From Amycolatopsis umgeniensis (lineage in GTDB: Bacteria; Actinomycetota; Actinomycetes; Mycobacteriales; Pseudonocardiaceae), in the NCBI RefSeq assembly GCF_014205155.1, contig NZ_JACHMX010000001.1:5456001-5520000 (forward strand): a stretch of DNA of 64,000 bases. Reading direction: 5' to 3'. A program made the translations under genes and the position numbers. Positions 62,534 to 64,000 of the stretch are shown piece by piece. The notes beneath the pieces were generated by a model. It did not search any database. It worked only from the letters and a program-made list of their open reading frames with translations, and had not been told where the DNA came from. Numbering within the stretch: the stretch's first letter is position 1; every line of letters starts with the position of its first letter.

Positions 62534-63526
62534 CTAGAAGTGCAGCAACGAGCGCCGGTCGACGCGGTCGCCGTGCCTGCGCCAGGTCACCCACTGCACG
62601 GCGGCGATCACCACCAGCGCGGGCGGCAGGACCAAGGTGAGCAGGCCGAGCATTTCGGTGTTCGTGGCCGCTTCCGTCAGGCTCAGCGAGAATCCTCCGT
62701 CCACAGAGGACACCAATGCGTCCGGCAGGCGCAGTGTCCCGACGGCCAGCACCGGCGACGCGGACAACACCATCGTCGCGATCAGCGCCGCCTTGTGCCT
62801 GCCCGCGCGCACCGCGACGGACGCGGCGCCCCAAGCGCCGAAAGCCAGCACGATCGCGGGCAGCACGGTCCACGACGCGGTGGTCTCGACGGCGCCCCAG
62901 ACGACCGCCACGACCAGGAACGCGAGTGCGGGCGCGAGCAGTGCCTTGGCGATCCGGTTCGCGCGGGCGGTGAAGTCGGCCGGCGCCCGGACGGCGAGGA
63001 AAGCCGCTCCCTGCAAGGCGAACAGCGCGACGAACCCGGCACCCCAGACCAGCGCGTACGGATCGAACACGGCGAGGACACCGCCGGCCGGATGTCCCTC
63101 GGCGTCGAGCGGGAGCCCGAGGACGAGGTTGCCGAGGAAGACGCCCCAGGACACCGCGGTCACCCAGGCGCCGACGGTGATCGCCAGCGTCCAGGCGCCG
63201 CGACCGGCGTCCGGCCGCCTGCTGCGCAACTGCACCGCCGCGGTGAACGTGACCAGCCCGAGCAGCAGGGCCACGACCGGGAGATAGGCCCCGGAGAACA
63301 CTTTTCCTTCCAGATGCGGGAAAGCGCCGAACAGCACGCCGACCGCGGCCACCAGCCAGACCTCGTTTGCCAGGAAGAACGGGCCGAAGGCGCCGAGCAC
63401 GCGCCGCCGCCCCTCCTCGTCACGGCTGAGCCTGCCGAGCAGCATCCCGACGCCGTAGTCGTAGCCCGCCAGCGCGAAATAGCCGGAGATCAGGAAACCG
63501 AGTACACACCACCACAGGATCACCAT
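62534..63526 (-). CDS. cydB: Cytochrome bd oxidase subunit II
   Basis: A 330-residue polytopic protein with nine or so helices and the family N-terminus LWWCVLGFLISGYFALAGYDYGVGMLLGRL, then FLANEVWLVAAVGVLFGAFP and FDPYALVWGAGFVALFALQGAAFLAVR. It is the second subunit of the quinol oxidase that reduces oxygen at high affinity. ATG 63526. The cydA stop lies three bases upstream. Typical length for actinobacteria. Confidence 0.92.
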   Translation of the reverse strand: MVILWWCVLGFLISGYFALAGYDYGVGMLLGRLSRDEEGRRRVLGAFGPFFLANEVWLVAAVGVLFGAFPHLEGKVFSGAYLPVVALLLGLVTFTAAVQLRSRRPDAGRGAWTLAITVGAWVTAVSWGVFLGNLVLGLPLDAEGHPAGGVLAVFDPYALVWGAGFVALFALQGAAFLAVRAPADFTARANRIAKALLAPALAFLVVAVVWGAVETTASWTVLPAIVLAFGAWGAASVAVRAGRHKAALIATMVLSASPVLAVGTLRLPDALVSSVDGGFSLSLTEAATNTEMLGLLTLVLPPALVVIAAVQWVTWRRHGDRVDRRSLLHF

Positions 63527-63529
63527 GGG

Positions 63530-64000
63530 TCAGACTCCGCTCAGGACGGGAAGTTCGGCACGAGGCGCGGTCGCCTCTTCTTCGGGTTCCGGGCCGCGTT
63601 TGGCGACCCGTGACATCAGCACCCAATCGGCGATCGCGAGTGCCGCGAACAGCACCGTGAACGCGATGAAGGAGAACAGGATCTGCCCGGCCGGGATCGA
63701 CGCGACGGCGTCGGCGGTGCTCAGGTGACCGCGGATCAGCCACGGCTGCCTGCCGATCTCCCGCACCAGCCAGCCGGAGATGGCCGCGAAGAACGGCAGC
63801 GGGATGGCCAGCACCATCAGGTACAGCAGCGGCCGCACCTTGGTGATCCAGTTCCGGTACAGCAGCAGCGTGCCGAGGATCGAAGCGAGGAAGGCGATGA
63901 AACCGATCTGGATCATGAGCCCCAGCGGGGCGCCGACCAGCGGTTCCGGTGATTCGAGCTTGCCGGGGTGGTACTCCCCGAGCGGGCCGAACTGGGCGAA
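63530..64000 (-). CDS. cydA: Cytochrome bd oxidase subunit I, C-terminal part
   Basis: The last 156 residues of CydA; the gene continues past the right edge, so the N-terminal heme-ligand helices are outside. The visible part begins FAQFGPLGEYHPGKLESPEPLVGAPLGLMIQIGFIAFLASILGTLLL, a family segment, and continues with helices (LLYLMVLAIPLPFFAAISGWLVREIGRQPWLIRGHLSTADAVAS, IPAGQILFSFIAFTVLFAALAIADW) to the stop at 63530. GRQPWLIRGHLSTADAV is the conserved region near the oxygen-side. No frameshift seen in this part. Confidence 0.93.
   Translation of the reverse strand, partial: FAQFGPLGEYHPGKLESPEPLVGAPLGLMIQIGFIAFLASILGTLLLYRNWITKVRPLLYLMVLAIPLPFFAAISGWLVREIGRQPWLIRGHLSTADAVASIPAGQILFSFIAFTVLFAALAIADWVLMSRVAKRGPEPEEEATAPRAELPVLSGV

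Noticed and set aside
61043..63613. An 856-residue plus-strand open frame opposite cydD and cydB
   Set aside because: Shadow of two well-defined membrane genes.

Overview
The window is high-GC actinobacterial chromosome from a mycolata or pseudonocardial relative, and an Amycolatopsis-like organism is the best fit. The reasons are pervasive GC-rich third codon positions, frequent GTG and TTG starts, F420 biosynthesis, glucosyl-3-phosphoglycerate synthase, LytR-CpsA-Psr (LCP) ligases, a WbbL-type rhamnosyltransferase, DUF397 and XRE/TPR regulators, and gene order that matches several Mycobacterium tuberculosis blocks. No rRNA, tRNA, CRISPR array, prophage or transposase was seen.

Layout. (a) 1-5.1 kb: the start of an MFS exporter, two GtrA-type membrane proteins, a sigma factor fused to its own zinc-finger anti-sigma-like and membrane-anchored tail, and a degenerate GGDEF-like protein. 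(b) 5.2-12.3 kb: two tandem GT87 mannosyltransferase-like proteins, purK-purE, an acyl-CoA synthetase and an acyl-CoA dehydrogenase. The purK/purE/acyl-CoA dehydrogenase/GtrA grouping resembles the Rv3274c-Rv3277 region. (c) 12.7-18 kb: two small hypotheticals, a DoxX protein, a TIGR03089 protein and two LCP ligases. (d) 18-28.3 kb: cell-wall glycan assembly, with rmlB-rmlD, four further glycosyltransferases (one a GT2-GT4 fusion) and wbbL. With the LCP genes this is a rhamnose-linker/arabinogalactan-type locus. (e) 28.3-36.7 kb: a serine hydrolase, a nucleotidyltransferase, an AlkA-type glycosylase, a GntR regulator flanked by two proline-rich membrane proteins, and a tightly overlapping GNAT-fbiA-fbiB-NUDIX operon for coenzyme F420. 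(f) 36.8-44 kb: fdxA-dapC, a TetR/flavin monooxygenase pair, a CHAD protein, dapD, a lipoprotein and dapE, so three succinylase-branch lysine/DAP genes are present. (g) 44-56 kb: an APH-like kinase coupled to an XRE/TPR regulator, a broken DUF3152 gene, and a block of secreted hydrolases: GH18 chitinase with a DasR-type operator, M28 and M4 peptidases sharing a C-terminal module, and a GH9 glucanase. A second XRE/TPR regulator and a DUF397 protein lie inside this block. (h) 56-64 kb: two LOG proteins, an acyltransferase, gpgS, and the cytochrome bd operon cydA(partial)-cydB-cydD-cydC.

Spacers hold an unusually rich set of non-coding repeats. These are GTGAAGG...CCTTCAC hairpins at 3' ends whose changed bases covary, a second AGCAAGGGACCTTTGCTATCG element, a roughly 21-bp CGTGATTG tandem family at two loci, and a pair of long hairpins with the same loop between the second LOG gene and the acyltransferase gene. 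These repeats, the sigma/anti-sigma fusion, the eroded DUF3152 gene and the four TQVV repeats are the least ordinary parts of the window.
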